A stretch of DNA of 64,000 bases, taken from assembly GCA_000302695.1 (NCBI GenBank), contig AMFN01000011.1:19517-83516 (forward strand), written 5' to 3'. Shown one piece after another: positions 20,472 to 29,606 of this stretch (its first letter is position 1; the number at the start of each line of letters is the position of its first letter). This stretch comes from Enterobacteriaceae bacterium LSJC7. Lineage in GTDB: Bacteria > Pseudomonadota > Gammaproteobacteria > Enterobacterales > Enterobacteriaceae. The notes under the pieces were generated by a model. It was not told the DNA's origin, made no database searches, and saw only the letters and a program-made list of their open reading frames with translations. The translations under genes were made by a program, and so were the position numbers.

Positions 20472-21299
20472 TCAGTTCACGGCGGTCATCAGATGCTTAT
20501 TGCCCTGATACATGGTCAGCAGGAAGTTGTTATAACTCGTCCCTTTGGTCGAGTAACCCTTCAGCTTGTGGATCATGTTGCTTGCCGTCAGCTCCTGGTC
20601 GGCCTTGCGCAGTTGCGCGCGCGAGCTACGGAATGACTTGTACGCCGGATGGGTGTTCAGGTTATTCACGTAAGCATTCACCGACTCATTGACCGAGGTG
20701 AAGTGCAGATAGCCTTTCACCTTGCCAGGTTCGCTGTTACAGCTGCTGCGCGAGCATTTCATACCAAACAGGTTGGTATTGGTGCGCGCCAGCTTTGACG
20801 TACCCCAGCCGCTTTCTGCCGCCGCCATGGTCGCTACCATGCTGTTGGGGATAATATCCACGCGTTCCAGCAGGGCGTTCCACGGGATCTGGCGGGTGTT
20901 GCCATTCCAGGAAACTTTATAGCGTGAGGCCAGCGTTTTCAGACGCTGTTGTTCAGAAGGCGCCCAGCGACCGTCGTACTGTTTTGAAATCAGCCAGTTG
21001 CGATCGGCCGTGATAGCGGCATTCTGCTTAGAAATGTAAGGCATGACAGTCCGGAGAAATGCTTTTTTCCTTTTCGTTCCGGAAGGGTATTGTCGCAAGT
21101 CAGGAAGTGAACTGCTTACACTATTGCGAGAATACTCTTTTTTACTGCTGGCCAACAATTTGCCGTTACTGTGTGTCGTTTGGGACGTAAGACTCGTTTT
21201 GTCTGTCGCGTGCTTCGTTGCCAGAACCTCTCCTGAGAAACCCAGCGTAAGCGACATGAGTACCACAGCCCCGAACAATCGGTAGCGTGTTGATATCAT
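20472..21299 (-). CDS. bax: Bax, glucosaminidase-domain protein
   Basis: A 275-residue protein similar to E. coli Bax over its full length. An N-terminal signal peptide (hydrophobic stretch ending near EVLA) is followed by a Ser/Lys/Thr-rich linker and a glucosaminidase (FlgJ/LytG-like) domain with the catalytic Glu in MAAAESGWGTSKLA, then FGMKC and the conserved FRSSRAQLRKADQE region. It is probably a periplasmic peptidoglycan hydrolase; the biological role in E. coli is not settled. It is divergent from malS, as in E. coli. Confidence 0.93.
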   Translation of the reverse strand: MISTRYRLFGAVVLMSLTLGFSGEVLATKHATDKTSLTSQTTHSNGKLLASSKKEYSRNSVSSSLPDLRQYPSGTKRKKAFLRTVMPYISKQNAAITADRNWLISKQYDGRWAPSEQQRLKTLASRYKVSWNGNTRQIPWNALLERVDIIPNSMVATMAAAESGWGTSKLARTNTNLFGMKCSRSSCNSEPGKVKGYLHFTSVNESVNAYVNNLNTHPAYKSFRSSRAQLRKADQELTASNMIHKLKGYSTKGTSYNNFLLTMYQGNKHLMTAVN

Positions 21300-21613
21300 T
21301 ATCTCTCCTGGTTGGATGCGGTGCTAAACAGCAGCCACAAATATCACCATAAAATAACTCATGGTGCACAGATAGTATCAAAAATACCCACTTTGCACAG
21401 TAAATGAATAGACCAATTCCGAAATCTTATCGCGCCCACAAGACATGAATCAGGCTAAAACACTAATTAATTAGCAGGTTAGCCGAATAAACCCTATGAA
21501 AATGCGATTGCTGCCTCAGCCTTAACTCTGCGCCCCTTTTTCAACGCTCCAGGATGAGCATTTTACGTGCTGCGCATGCCAGACTCTTAAAAAACACTCC
21601 AGGAAGAAAAAGC
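21300..21613. other. bax-malS divergent intergenic region
   Basis: An AT-rich 314-base gap that must hold the two divergent promoters. A GGATGA element at 21552-21557 fits the core of a MalT box (GGAKGA), but one isolated copy is weak evidence for MalT control of malS. No gene or strong repeat is visible. Confidence 0.4.
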
Positions 21614-23641
21614 ATGAAACCTCTGGCCCTCTCACTCCTGTTGTTCCCAGGCCTTGCGCTGGCGCAGTGGTCCGTGCCCAGTCTCCCGCCACTGAGCGAG
21701 CACAGCCCCGGTCTTTTCACTACAGATGCAAAGCTCGCGAAGGGTACGCTTCCTTTGACACTCACTTTTGACCAACAGTGCTGGCAACCCGCAGAAGCCA
21801 TAAAACTCAACCAGATGCTGTCGCTCACGCCCTGTAAGGGAGAGGCACCGCGCTGGCGGCTCTTTCGCGACGGTGTTTATCACATTGCGCTTGATACCCG
21901 CTCAGGTACGCCAACGCTGCGCCTTTCGGTGCAGAGCGCGCAGGACGCGCCAGCCGCCGCCGTTGCACAGTGCGTCAAGTGGGACGGCAAACCGCTCACC
22001 GTTAACGTCAGCCAGAGCTTTAGCGACGGTAGCCGCGTGCGCGATTTCTACAGCGGCCAGACGGCGCTGGTCAAAGATGGCAGCGTAACGCTGCTGCCTG
22101 CGCCAGAGAGCCACGGCCTGCTGTTACTGGAGCAGGCTAAGACCGACGCCCCCGCGCCCTTCTCCTGGCAAAACGCCACCGTCTATTTTGTGCTGACCGA
22201 CCGTTTTGCCAACGGTAACCCGGACAATGACCGCAGCTATGGCCGTAAACCCGACGGCGGGGAGGAAATTGGCACCTTTCACGGTGGCGACCTCGCGGGC
22301 CTGACGCAAAAGCTCGACTATCTGCAACAGCTTGGCGTCAACGCGCTGTGGATTAGCTCGCCGCTGGAGCAGATTCACGGCTGGGTCGGGGGCGGTGAGA
22401 AAGGTGACTTCCCGCACTACGCTTATCACGGCTATTACCCGCTCGACTGGACGACACTGGATGCCAACATGGGCCGCGAAGAAGACCTGCGCAAGCTTGT
22501 TGATGAAGCGCACCGGCGCGGTATTCGCGTGCTGTTTGATGTGGTGATGAACCACGTTGGCTATGCAACGCTTGCCGACATGCAGGAATTTCACTTCGGC
22601 GCGCTGTGGCTTGAGGGCGAAGCGCGTGAAAAAACCCTCGGCACACGCTGGACCGACTGGCGGCCAGGTCCGGGCCAGAGCTGGCACAGCTTTAACGACT
22701 ACATCAACTTTGGCGACAAACCGGCGTGGGAGCGCTGGTGGGGCCGGGCGTGGATCCGTACCGATATAGGTGATTACGACAACCCCGGTTTTGACGACCT
22801 GACGATGTCGCTGGCGTTTTTACCGGATGTCAAAACCGAATCAACGCAGCCGTCGGGTTTACCGCATTTCCTGCGCAACAAACCCGATACCGCAGCGCAG
22901 GCGATAGACGGGTTTACACCGCGTGACTATATCGTTCACTGGCTCACTCGCTGGGTGCGCGACTTTGGCATTGACGGTTTTCGGGTCGATACCGCAAAAC
23001 ACGTAGAAAAGGCCAGCTGGCTGGCACTTAAACACGAGGCCAGCGCAGCGCTGGCGGCCTGGAAACAGGCCAACCCCGACAAGGCACTCGATGACGCGCC
23101 GTTCTGGATGACCGGAGAAGCCTGGGGCCACGGCGTGATGCGCAGTGACTATTACGACAGCGGCTTTGATGCCATGATCAACTTTGACTACCAGCAACAA
23201 GCGGCGGAGGCGGTGGATTGCATCGCGAAAATGGACGCTAACTGGCAGCAAATGGCCGATAAGTTGCAGCATTTTAACGTACTGAGTTATTTATCATCAC
23301 ACGACACGCGCCTTTTCCGCGAAGGTGGCGCACGCGCGGCTGAACTGCTGCTGCTCGCCCCTGGCGCAGTGCAACTCTTCTACGGCGACGAAACCCTGCG
23401 CCCCTTTGGGCCAACAGGCTCCGACCCGTTGCAGGGCACGCGCTCAGACATGAACTGGGCCGACGCCAGCACAGTCCAGGCCGGCACGCTCGCACACTGG
23501 CGCAAGCTGGCACAGTTCCGCGCCCGCCACCCGGCAATGGGCGCAGGCCAGCATCTGCCGCTCAAGGTCACGCAGGGCTACGGCTTTAGCCGCCATCAGG
23601 GTGAAGACAAGATTATCGTGGTGCAGGCCACGGCGCGGTAA
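21614..23641 (+). CDS. malS: Periplasmic alpha-amylase MalS
   Basis: A 675-residue family 13 glycoside hydrolase with the length of E. coli MalS. A signal peptide (MKPLALSLLLFPGLALA) is followed by an N-terminal accessory domain (to about residue 185) and the catalytic barrel. Active-site motifs are visible: DVVMNHVG, DGFRVDTAKH (nucleophile Asp), MTGEAWGHG (acid/base Glu) and YLSSHDTR (transition-state Asp). It cleaves longer maltodextrins in the periplasm so that the products can enter the maltose transporter. The start at 21614 follows an AGGAAGAAAAAG ribosome-binding site and gives the clean signal peptide. Cys residues early in the mature protein match the known disulfide-dependent periplasmic enzyme. 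Confidence 0.96.
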   Translation: MKPLALSLLLFPGLALAQWSVPSLPPLSEHSPGLFTTDAKLAKGTLPLTLTFDQQCWQPAEAIKLNQMLSLTPCKGEAPRWRLFRDGVYHIALDTRSGTPTLRLSVQSAQDAPAAAVAQCVKWDGKPLTVNVSQSFSDGSRVRDFYSGQTALVKDGSVTLLPAPESHGLLLLEQAKTDAPAPFSWQNATVYFVLTDRFANGNPDNDRSYGRKPDGGEEIGTFHGGDLAGLTQKLDYLQQLGVNALWISSPLEQIHGWVGGGEKGDFPHYAYHGYYPLDWTTLDANMGREEDLRKLVDEAHRRGIRVLFDVVMNHVGYATLADMQEFHFGALWLEGEAREKTLGTRWTDWRPGPGQSWHSFNDYINFGDKPAWERWWGRAWIRTDIGDYDNPGFDDLTMSLAFLPDVKTESTQPSGLPHFLRNKPDTAAQAIDGFTPRDYIVHWLTRWVRDFGIDGFRVDTAKHVEKASWLALKHEASAALAAWKQANPDKALDDAPFWMTGEAWGHGVMRSDYYDSGFDAMINFDYQQQAAEAVDCIAKMDANWQQMADKLQHFNVLSYLSSHDTRLFREGGARAAELLLLAPGAVQLFYGDETLRPFGPTGSDPLQGTRSDMNWADASTVQAGTLAHWRKLAQFRARHPAMGAGQHLPLKVTQGYGFSRHQGEDKIIVVQATAR

Positions 23642-23645
23642 TTCT

Positions 23646-23670
23646 CACGGCTTCCCGCCGGGGAGCCGTG
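23646..23670 (+). terminator. Hairpin after malS
   Basis: CACGGCTTCCC-GCC-GGGGAGCCGTG forms an 11-bp stem with one G-T pair, four bases after the malS stop codon. It lacks a T-run, so it may need Rho or act to protect the 3' end. Confidence 0.55.
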
Positions 23671-23862
23671 CTGTGCTGTCTGCACGCCCAGCGCAGTGAT
23701 ATCACCCGCCTCCTGAGGCGCCTCGTGGCAGCATAAAATACTGCCATAGCGGCTATCAGGCCAGACAACCACACGAAATCGCGAGCGCGTCCCGGTTTGC
23801 ACCACGCAGGCTCTGGCGTTATGGTGAGCCTCTTATAACCACTCACCGACAGATTTACCGCT

Positions 23863-25116
23863 ATGACGTTTTCACTTTTCGGCGACAAATTTACCCGCCA
23901 TTCAGGCATTACGCGCCTGATGGAAGATCTCAACGACGGCCTGCGTACCCCCGGCGCGATTATGCTCGGCGGCGGCAATCCGGCCAAAATTCCGGCAATG
24001 GAAGATTATTTCCAGGGACTGCTGGCCGAGATGCTCGCCAACGGCAAAGTGACCGACGCGCTGTGTAACTACGACGGCCCGCAAGGAAAAAATGATTTTC
24101 TGGTCGAGCTGGCGGGCATGCTGCGTGAAACGCAGGGCTGGGATATTGGACCACAGAATATTGCACTGACAAATGGCAGCCAGAGCGCGTTTTTCTACCT
24201 GTTTAATCTGTTTGCAGGGCGCATGGCCGACGGCAGCAGCAAGAAAGTGCTGTTCCCGCTGGCGCCGGAGTACATCGGCTATGCCGATGCAGGGCTGGAA
24301 GACGATCTGTTCGTTTCCACGCGTCCGAATATTGAACTGCTGCCAGACGGACAGTTTAAGTACCACGTGGACTTCGAACACCTGCATATCGGCGAAGATA
24401 CCGGCATGATCTGTGTTTCTCGTCCGACTAACCCAACCGGTAACGTCATCACCGACGACGAGTTACGCAAGCTTGACGGGCTTGCCAACCAGCACGGCAT
24501 TCCGCTGGTTATTGATAACGCCTACGGCCTGCCGTTTCCGGGCATTATCTTCAGCGAGGCCTGCGCGCTGTGGAACCCGAACATTATTCTGTGCATGAGC
24601 CTGTCGAAGCTGGGTCTGCCGGGCAGCCGCTGCGGCATTATTATCGCCAATGAGAAAATCATCTCCGCTATCAGCAATATGAACGGCATTGTGAGCCTGG
24701 CTCCCGGTGGTATTGGTCCGGCCATCGCCTGCGAGATGATTAAGCGCAAAGACATGCTGCGCCTGTCAGAAACGGTGATTAAGCCCTTCTATCAGCAGCG
24801 CGTACAGGAAACTATCGCTATTCTGCGCCGCTACCTGCCCGCCGAACGCTGCCTGATTCACAAACCGGAAGGCGCGATTTTCCTGTGGCTGTGGTTTAAG
24901 GACCTGCCGATATCGACTGAACTGTTGTACCAGCGCCTGAAAGCGCGCGGCGTGTTGATGGTGCCAGGTAATCACTTCTTTCCCGGCCTTGAGAAGCCGT
25001 GGCCGCACACACAGCAGTGTATGCGCATGAACTATGTGCCAGAGACAGCGAAAATCGAAGCGGGTGTGAAAATCCTGGCTGAAGAAATTGAGCGCGCCTG
25101 GCGCGAGGGAGCCTGA
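23863..25116 (+). CDS. avtA: Valine--pyruvate aminotransferase AvtA
   Basis: A 417-residue fold-type I aminotransferase with the same length and very high similarity to E. coli AvtA. The PLP-binding Lys is in CMSLSKLGLPGSRCG, with SRPTNPTGNV and the conserved IDNAYG Asp/Tyr pair upstream. It transfers the amino group between valine (or 2-aminobutyrate) and pyruvate, making alanine or valine, in the cytoplasm. The start MTFSLFGDKFTRHSG aligns exactly with E. coli. It converges on ysaA; the 30-base gap carries only a weak hairpin. Confidence 0.96.
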   Translation: MTFSLFGDKFTRHSGITRLMEDLNDGLRTPGAIMLGGGNPAKIPAMEDYFQGLLAEMLANGKVTDALCNYDGPQGKNDFLVELAGMLRETQGWDIGPQNIALTNGSQSAFFYLFNLFAGRMADGSSKKVLFPLAPEYIGYADAGLEDDLFVSTRPNIELLPDGQFKYHVDFEHLHIGEDTGMICVSRPTNPTGNVITDDELRKLDGLANQHGIPLVIDNAYGLPFPGIIFSEACALWNPNIILCMSLSKLGLPGSRCGIIIANEKIISAISNMNGIVSLAPGGIGPAIACEMIKRKDMLRLSETVIKPFYQQRVQETIAILRRYLPAERCLIHKPEGAIFLWLWFKDLPISTELLYQRLKARGVLMVPGNHFFPGLEKPWPHTQQCMRMNYVPETAKIEAGVKILAEEIERAWREGA

Positions 25117-25146
25117 CCAGGCGGCGCGACAAACGCCGCTGCGCAA

Positions 25147-25647
25147 TCAGGCAAATTCACAAAAAGCCGCGCGACGGCGTTTCTCCACACCGCTGCGGCG
25201 CAACGTGCGCTCATCCATGCAGCGCAGCGCTCCCGTCGGACAGGCCGCCACACAGGCCGGTCCGGCGCTGCGGTGCTGACACAAATCGCACTTCACCACT
25301 TTCATTGCCGCTACGTCACCGTGCGCCGTCACAATATCAATGGCGCCAAACGGGCAGGCCATCATGCAGCTTTTGCAGCCGATGCAGTTCGCCTCGCGGA
25401 TTTGCACGGCATCACGCTCCATTACCAGCGCGCCGCTCGGACACACGCCTACGCAGGGAGCATCTTCGCAGTGGTGGCAGGCAACGGCGGTAGAAACGTA
25501 ACTGCCTTTAATAATACGGATACGCGGTGTAAATGTGCGTGCGCTAACGGCGCTGCTGGCTGCATCCTGGTGGGCCATTACGCAGGCCACCTCGCAGGTG
25601 CGACAGCCAATACACTTTGCAGCATCGGCGAGAATAAAGCGGTTCAT
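25147..25647 (-). CDS. ysaA: 4Fe-4S ferredoxin-type protein YsaA
   Basis: A 166-residue electron-transfer protein of the HycB/FdnH-like ferredoxin group, matching E. coli YsaA. Four Cys clusters are visible: CIGCRTCEVAC, CHHCEDAPCVGVCP, CIGCKSCMMACP and CDLCQHRSAGPACVAACP, enough for four 4Fe-4S centres. The start at 25647 (MNRFILADAAKCIGC) places the first cluster ten residues in, as in the family. The partner enzyme is not known. The gene stands alone, convergent with avtA. The Arg-rich C-terminal extension (about residues 143-166) is longer than in E. coli. Confidence 0.9.
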   Translation of the reverse strand: MNRFILADAAKCIGCRTCEVACVMAHQDAASSAVSARTFTPRIRIIKGSYVSTAVACHHCEDAPCVGVCPSGALVMERDAVQIREANCIGCKSCMMACPFGAIDIVTAHGDVAAMKVVKCDLCQHRSAGPACVAACPTGALRCMDERTLRRSGVEKRRRAAFCEFA

Positions 25648-26275
25648 GGTCCTTATCCCTCTGGCTTCCATAACTGAAGAGTTTCACCATAACCGCGAAG
25701 TCATACACAAATATTGATCCCGAATCAGCCCGTTACGATTCAGCCGCAAAACGGACGCGACAGTCAGGCAGGTAAATATTTAGCGCGGGCCTGATAATCA
25801 TCCGGGCACTTACGCTCCGGCACGCGGCGAAATAGCGCTCACGCTTGACATGAACAACACGCGAATAAAGATGAAGCAGCAAAGCTGCGGGCTATTGTGC
25901 GTCGGTGAACCTCAATATTCCTCTCCCCTCTCTCCCCCAACAAAGGAAGCCAGCCCCGAGCGAGCACCATACCCTGTTGCCTTCTCAATGCGTTTCATCG
26001 CGCCGCGTTATGCGTCGCAATGCCTTAGATCTGAAAAGCAACCCATTAAAAAAACAGCACTTTTTTTAGTCTACACCACCTACACACCGAGCTAACGCAA
26101 AGCAAACTCACCCCATACCCCACCTACAAATCAAAATAACAATCTAAAAATAATCAATATGCAGATTAATATTCTATATACTACATATTTGGCGACATAT
26201 TATTGAGAGGGAAAGTGCTGAGGCTTATTGTCAATGCCATGAGTATGAACATGTGAAAGCACAATGAGAGTAACT
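25648..26275. other. Intergenic region before the PapI-like gene
   Basis: A 628-base gap that becomes strongly AT-rich after about 26040, marking the start of the fimbrial region. Short open frames (for example 25850-26095) have no ribosome-binding site or family features. Two GATC sites (25716 and 26028) are far apart and do not reproduce the paired Dam sites of pap-type switches. I see no gene. Confidence 0.5.
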
Positions 26276-26536
26276 ATGTCAGACTTAACCATGTCTATTA
26301 TCACTGATTGCGTTATGCCCAGGCTTGACAGCGAGGCAAATGGTCAGAGCATTAAAATAAAAATCATTAAATACATGATAAAAAAAGAGAGCTTTACCAC
26401 AACGCGTGAAGTCGCAGATGAATGTGATTTATCGATTTACTCTGCCAGACGCTGGCTGATGAGCCTGGAAAGAGCTGGACTGATTACAAACCATAGTACA
26501 ACACGGATTACTCAATGGTGGCTACAGATAAAATGA
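26276..26536 (+). CDS. PapI/FaeA-type fimbrial regulator
   Basis: An 86-residue winged-helix protein of the PapI/FaeA family. The core KIIKYMIKKESFTTTREVADECDLSIYSARRWLMSLERAG (about residues 31-70, in parts) reproduces the PapI pattern: a helix, A/V-x-E-I/C-A recognition-type helix with a SIYSARRWL segment, and a C-terminal W-L-x-K end (TQWWLQIK). PapI proteins work with Lrp to control Dam-dependent phase variation of fimbrial promoters. The start is at 26276 or at the ATG four codons earlier (26264). It lies beyond the 3' end of the fimbrial operon and is convergent with it, whereas papI is normally divergent from the operon start. No PapB-like partner is present in the window. Confidence 0.75.
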   Translation: MSDLTMSIITDCVMPRLDSEANGQSIKIKIIKYMIKKESFTTTREVADECDLSIYSARRWLMSLERAGLITNHSTTRITQWWLQIK

Positions 26537-26810
26537 GCCGCGGGTGCTTATATTACCGGGGTACGCGCACAGTATACCTCAGACGCCTGATAGCCTGCGT
26601 TCATCTCAGCTCCTGAGTGGTTTTAGACTCTCGTCGATTAACGCAATAGCGCACTCTTTCTTAAAGTTAATAGTGCCGCAGCATAACCGTCCTGACCGCA
26701 CACTTATTATCTGCCCTACCCCGCGGTTATCTCAGCTAGACATAATAACATCCGCAAATCGCGCGAGTTCTCTGGTATAAGGAATCCATGCCTGCCCATG
26801 ACACACAAAC

Positions 26811-26847
26811 AAAAAGAAAGGCGATAACGCTCTTTTGCGCTATCGCC
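26811..26847 (-). terminator. Terminator of the fimbrial operon
   Basis: On the minus strand GGCGATAGCGC-AAAAGA-GCGTTATCGCC (one mismatch) is followed by TTTCTTTTT, 28 bases beyond the stop of the last adhesin gene. The remaining 26537-26874 gap shows no gene. Confidence 0.85.
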
Positions 26848-26874
26848 CTCGATGTGTAAACGGCGTGCGGCTGC

Positions 26875-27915
26875 TTATTCCAGCAACAGTTTAACCACAA
26901 TATTGGCATTGAACTCACCCGCCTCAATGCCTTTAGACTCAGCAACGGGCGCAAAAATGACGGGCAAGCTACCTTTCCCATTCGTTATATTGACTCTCCT
27001 TTTATCATGGGGCTTTATCACATGATTCGTGTCATCTTTTAACGCAATGCCGATACCGCTGTGGCTGGAACTAAAGTAATCATCTGAAAAACGGCTCACG
27101 CCGCCGAGAAACTCTGTGGAGACGCCGCCAAGCCCGCTTTCAAATTCACCGCCTGAACAGGAAACGGTTAATGCTTTTTTAACCGGATAGTGGTTACCGT
27201 CCAGCTTTGTTGTCGCGACATCGCCAAAGTCGATATCAATAGACTGCCCGGCATTAATTTCGCATTTCTCAGGAAGGCTAATCGCAAAAGAGCCAATAAT
27301 CACGCGAGCGTAAGGATCGTTAATATCAACTTCACTGGCAGAAGTCGCCCCGGCGAGATAAATAATAGGTGAGGAAACAAATGCATAACCGTTGACAATT
27401 TTTTTCTTGAGGATCAGGGTAATATCGCCCTTTTTACCGGTTGCCAGATTACTCGTTGAGGGGTAGTTATCGCCAAGCCTAAAACATCTGGCCGGCGCAT
27501 TCTGGTAATTATTACTCCTGCTGTCAAACGGAACATCGGCCCTGATGACATCCTTTCCCCCTGTAATATAAATCGCCGCAGAAATATTCCAGTGATCATC
27601 TAAGCTAAACACATTGTCCTTCACCTGAATCAGGCCTGGCGCGAAATGTCCGGTATAAAACACCGGGATACCAACAGGCACATTATTATCAAGCGAGGTA
27701 CATTGTATATACCATTGACCACTGGGTATTGAGCCGACCTCCCATCCTTTTTTAATCTGCGTGCCAATCGTATTGCTGACATCCTGATCGCTAAAGTTCA
27801 ATATGTAGTCATACACACCCATCGTGGTTTTCACTTTCCCGGTAGCATATGCACTGGCATTGATTAAAAGAAGTGAAGCACCGAAAAGTGAATATATTGC
27901 CCGTTCAACTTTCAT
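26875..27915 (-). CDS. Second candidate fimbrial tip adhesin (paralogue)
   Basis: A 346-residue secreted protein with a signal peptide (MKVERAIYSLFGASLLLINASAYA). The C-terminal part, from about residue 205, looks like a pilin domain: LPEKCEINAGQSIDIDFGDVATTKLDGN resembles the CxI/L...V-DFG block of chaperone-usher subunits. The N-terminal part (about residues 25-200) should be a receptor-binding domain. It is a paralogue of the protein encoded at 28509-29546: both share GVYDYILNF/GVYDFILNF, QCTSLD/RCTSLD, LDDHWNI/LDDHWDV and nearly the whole C-terminal half, and end in VKLLLE. It is the last gene of the fimbrial operon, before the terminator, 100 bases from the preceding gene. I infer a tip adhesin; receptor unknown. 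Confidence 0.75.
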   Translation of the reverse strand: MKVERAIYSLFGASLLLINASAYATGKVKTTMGVYDYILNFSDQDVSNTIGTQIKKGWEVGSIPSGQWYIQCTSLDNNVPVGIPVFYTGHFAPGLIQVKDNVFSLDDHWNISAAIYITGGKDVIRADVPFDSRSNNYQNAPARCFRLGDNYPSTSNLATGKKGDITLILKKKIVNGYAFVSSPIIYLAGATSASEVDINDPYARVIIGSFAISLPEKCEINAGQSIDIDFGDVATTKLDGNHYPVKKALTVSCSGGEFESGLGGVSTEFLGGVSRFSDDYFSSSHSGIGIALKDDTNHVIKPHDKRRVNITNGKGSLPVIFAPVAESKGIEAGEFNANIVVKLLLE

Positions 27916-28015
27916 CCTACAGCCTTATTTGAAATTTTTGCATCACCGGAAAGACCAGGATGAAGAGTGACTTATCTATTAACAACACACTGGCTAACCT
28001 GCCACAGCACGATTA

Positions 28016-28507
28016 TCAATCGTACTGCGTCGTTAGTGTCGCCGAGGCACTAAATTTCCCCTCCGTGCCACTGGCAAAATCCTTTGTCATCGCCAGCTGC
28101 GATTTGAGCATCAGACCATTTTCATTTTTGGGTTTAAAAAAGGTGTTCAGCGCCAGGCGATTACCGCCTTCAAGCAGAGAAATTTCCAGCCCAGGGATAG
28201 TTGTCGCCAGCGCATTTAGCTCACTGCCTGAAGACGTACTTTCTATCTTCAATGAATATGAAGACACCCGGCTATCGCATTGCACAGGTATCCAGCGTTC
28301 GACAAACTGGTTACCGGATTTAATCGCCTGAACACCGACAGTGCCAAAATCAATATCGATATCAACGTCATTGTTGATATGGCAGGGAATGATGATGGCG
28401 CGTCCCTTAAGGTTAATTACGATAGAATCATGCGTAACTTGCCATGATAATGCCGTTGAGCTTGCAAACACGGCGGCAGTAACCAGGCACCATTTTAGCT
28501 TTTTCAT
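28016..28507 (-). CDS. Minor fimbrial subunit
   Basis: A 163-residue protein with a signal peptide (MKKLKWCLVTAAVFASSTALS). The IIIPCHINNDVDIDIDFGTVGVQAI block and a second Cys in WIPVQCDS form the Cys pair and V-DFG pattern of a chaperone-usher pilin domain. It ends in SATLTTQYD, a donor-strand-accepting type C-terminus. It starts one base after the upstream adhesin gene ends, so translation is probably coupled. By position between two adhesin genes it is likely an adaptor near the fibre tip; its exact place in the fibre is unknown. Confidence 0.75.
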   Translation of the reverse strand: MKKLKWCLVTAAVFASSTALSWQVTHDSIVINLKGRAIIIPCHINNDVDIDIDFGTVGVQAIKSGNQFVERWIPVQCDSRVSSYSLKIESTSSGSELNALATTIPGLEISLLEGGNRLALNTFFKPKNENGLMLKSQLAMTKDFASGTEGKFSASATLTTQYD

Positions 28508-28508
28508 T

Positions 28509-29546
28509 TTATTCCAGTAATAATTTGACTATGATACTGGCAGTGAACTCACCCGCATCAATACTTCTTGATTGCGCAACCGGCGCAAAGCTAACAGGCA
28601 AACTGCCTTTCCCGCTCACTATATTTATTTTCTTTTCTGCCTGCGGCTTAATCGCATTCCCGGCCTCATCTTTTAACACGATGCCAATGCCGTTATGGGT
28701 AGATGAAAAGTAATCGCTGGAGAAGGGGCTGGCAGTGCCCATAAATTTTGCTGAAACCGCGTCAAGCCCGCTGTCAAACTCACCACCTGAGCAGGAAACG
28801 GTTAAGGTTTTATTCTCGCGATAGTGATTGCCATCTAATTTTGTAGTCGCGACATTACCAAAATCGATATCAATCGACTGACCGGCATTAATTTCACACT
28901 TTTCGGGCAGGTTAATAGCAAAAGAATCAATAATAACCCGTGCAAACGGGTCTTTAATATCGATATCACTGGCAGCCGTCGCCCCGGCAACATAAATGAT
29001 TGGGGAAGAAATAAACGAATAGCCATTAACAATCTTTTTCTTCAGCTTCAGACTAAAAATACCTTGTTTACCCGTGCCCAGCGTACTGGTTCTGACATAG
29101 TTGTCGCCCAGAGAGCGGCACTGCGTATAGGTATTCTGACTCTGGTTACTCACGGCATCAAACGGAACGGGGATGTATTTCATCACTTTGCCGGCAATAT
29201 ACACCTTTACAGAAACGTCCCAGTGATCATCTAAGCGATACCAGTTCCCGGTGGTATGAACCAAAGGAGTGATAAAACCCGCAGAATAAAGATTGGGAAT
29301 GCCCTGGCTACCTGGCTTATCAAGCGATGTACAGCGTATGAACCACTGTCCGGTGGGAATAGCACCGACTTGCCACGTTTTATCAATTTCAGTGCCAATT
29401 GCATTGGTTGCATCCTGGGTATCGAAATTCAAGATAAAATCATAGACACCGGCAACCGTCTTCACCTTCCCGGAAGCCTGGGCGCTGGTGTTGATAAAAA
29501 AAAACGAAGCTGCAAAAAGTGAATACGTTATACAACTCAGATTCAT
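28509..29546 (-). CDS. Candidate fimbrial tip adhesin
   Basis: A 345-residue secreted protein with signal peptide (MNLSCITYSLFAASFFFINTSAQA), an N-terminal unrecognised domain (about residues 25-200) and a C-terminal pilin-type domain starting at LPEKCEINAGQSIDIDFGNVATTKLD. The two-domain size, about twice that of a structural pilin, is typical of tip adhesins such as PapG or FimH. It is paralogous to the protein of 26875-27915; the C-terminal domains are the more alike and the N-terminal halves have diverged, which suggests different binding. It lies 60 bases after the second chaperone gene and one base before the next minor subunit gene. Receptor unknown. Confidence 0.77.
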   Translation of the reverse strand: MNLSCITYSLFAASFFFINTSAQASGKVKTVAGVYDFILNFDTQDATNAIGTEIDKTWQVGAIPTGQWFIRCTSLDKPGSQGIPNLYSAGFITPLVHTTGNWYRLDDHWDVSVKVYIAGKVMKYIPVPFDAVSNQSQNTYTQCRSLGDNYVRTSTLGTGKQGIFSLKLKKKIVNGYSFISSPIIYVAGATAASDIDIKDPFARVIIDSFAINLPEKCEINAGQSIDIDFGNVATTKLDGNHYRENKTLTVSCSGGEFDSGLDAVSAKFMGTASPFSSDYFSSTHNGIGIVLKDEAGNAIKPQAEKKINIVSGKGSLPVSFAPVAQSRSIDAGEFTASIIVKLLLE

Positions 29547-29606
29547 TTTATAACCCTGTTGATAGTTCTCGTATTAAACGGCATTCAATAATGGATGCGA
29601 TGAGAG

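Noticed and set aside
25850-26095. 81-codon open frame before the PapI-like gene
   Set aside because: Low-complexity, no ribosome-binding site, crosses a composition boundary.
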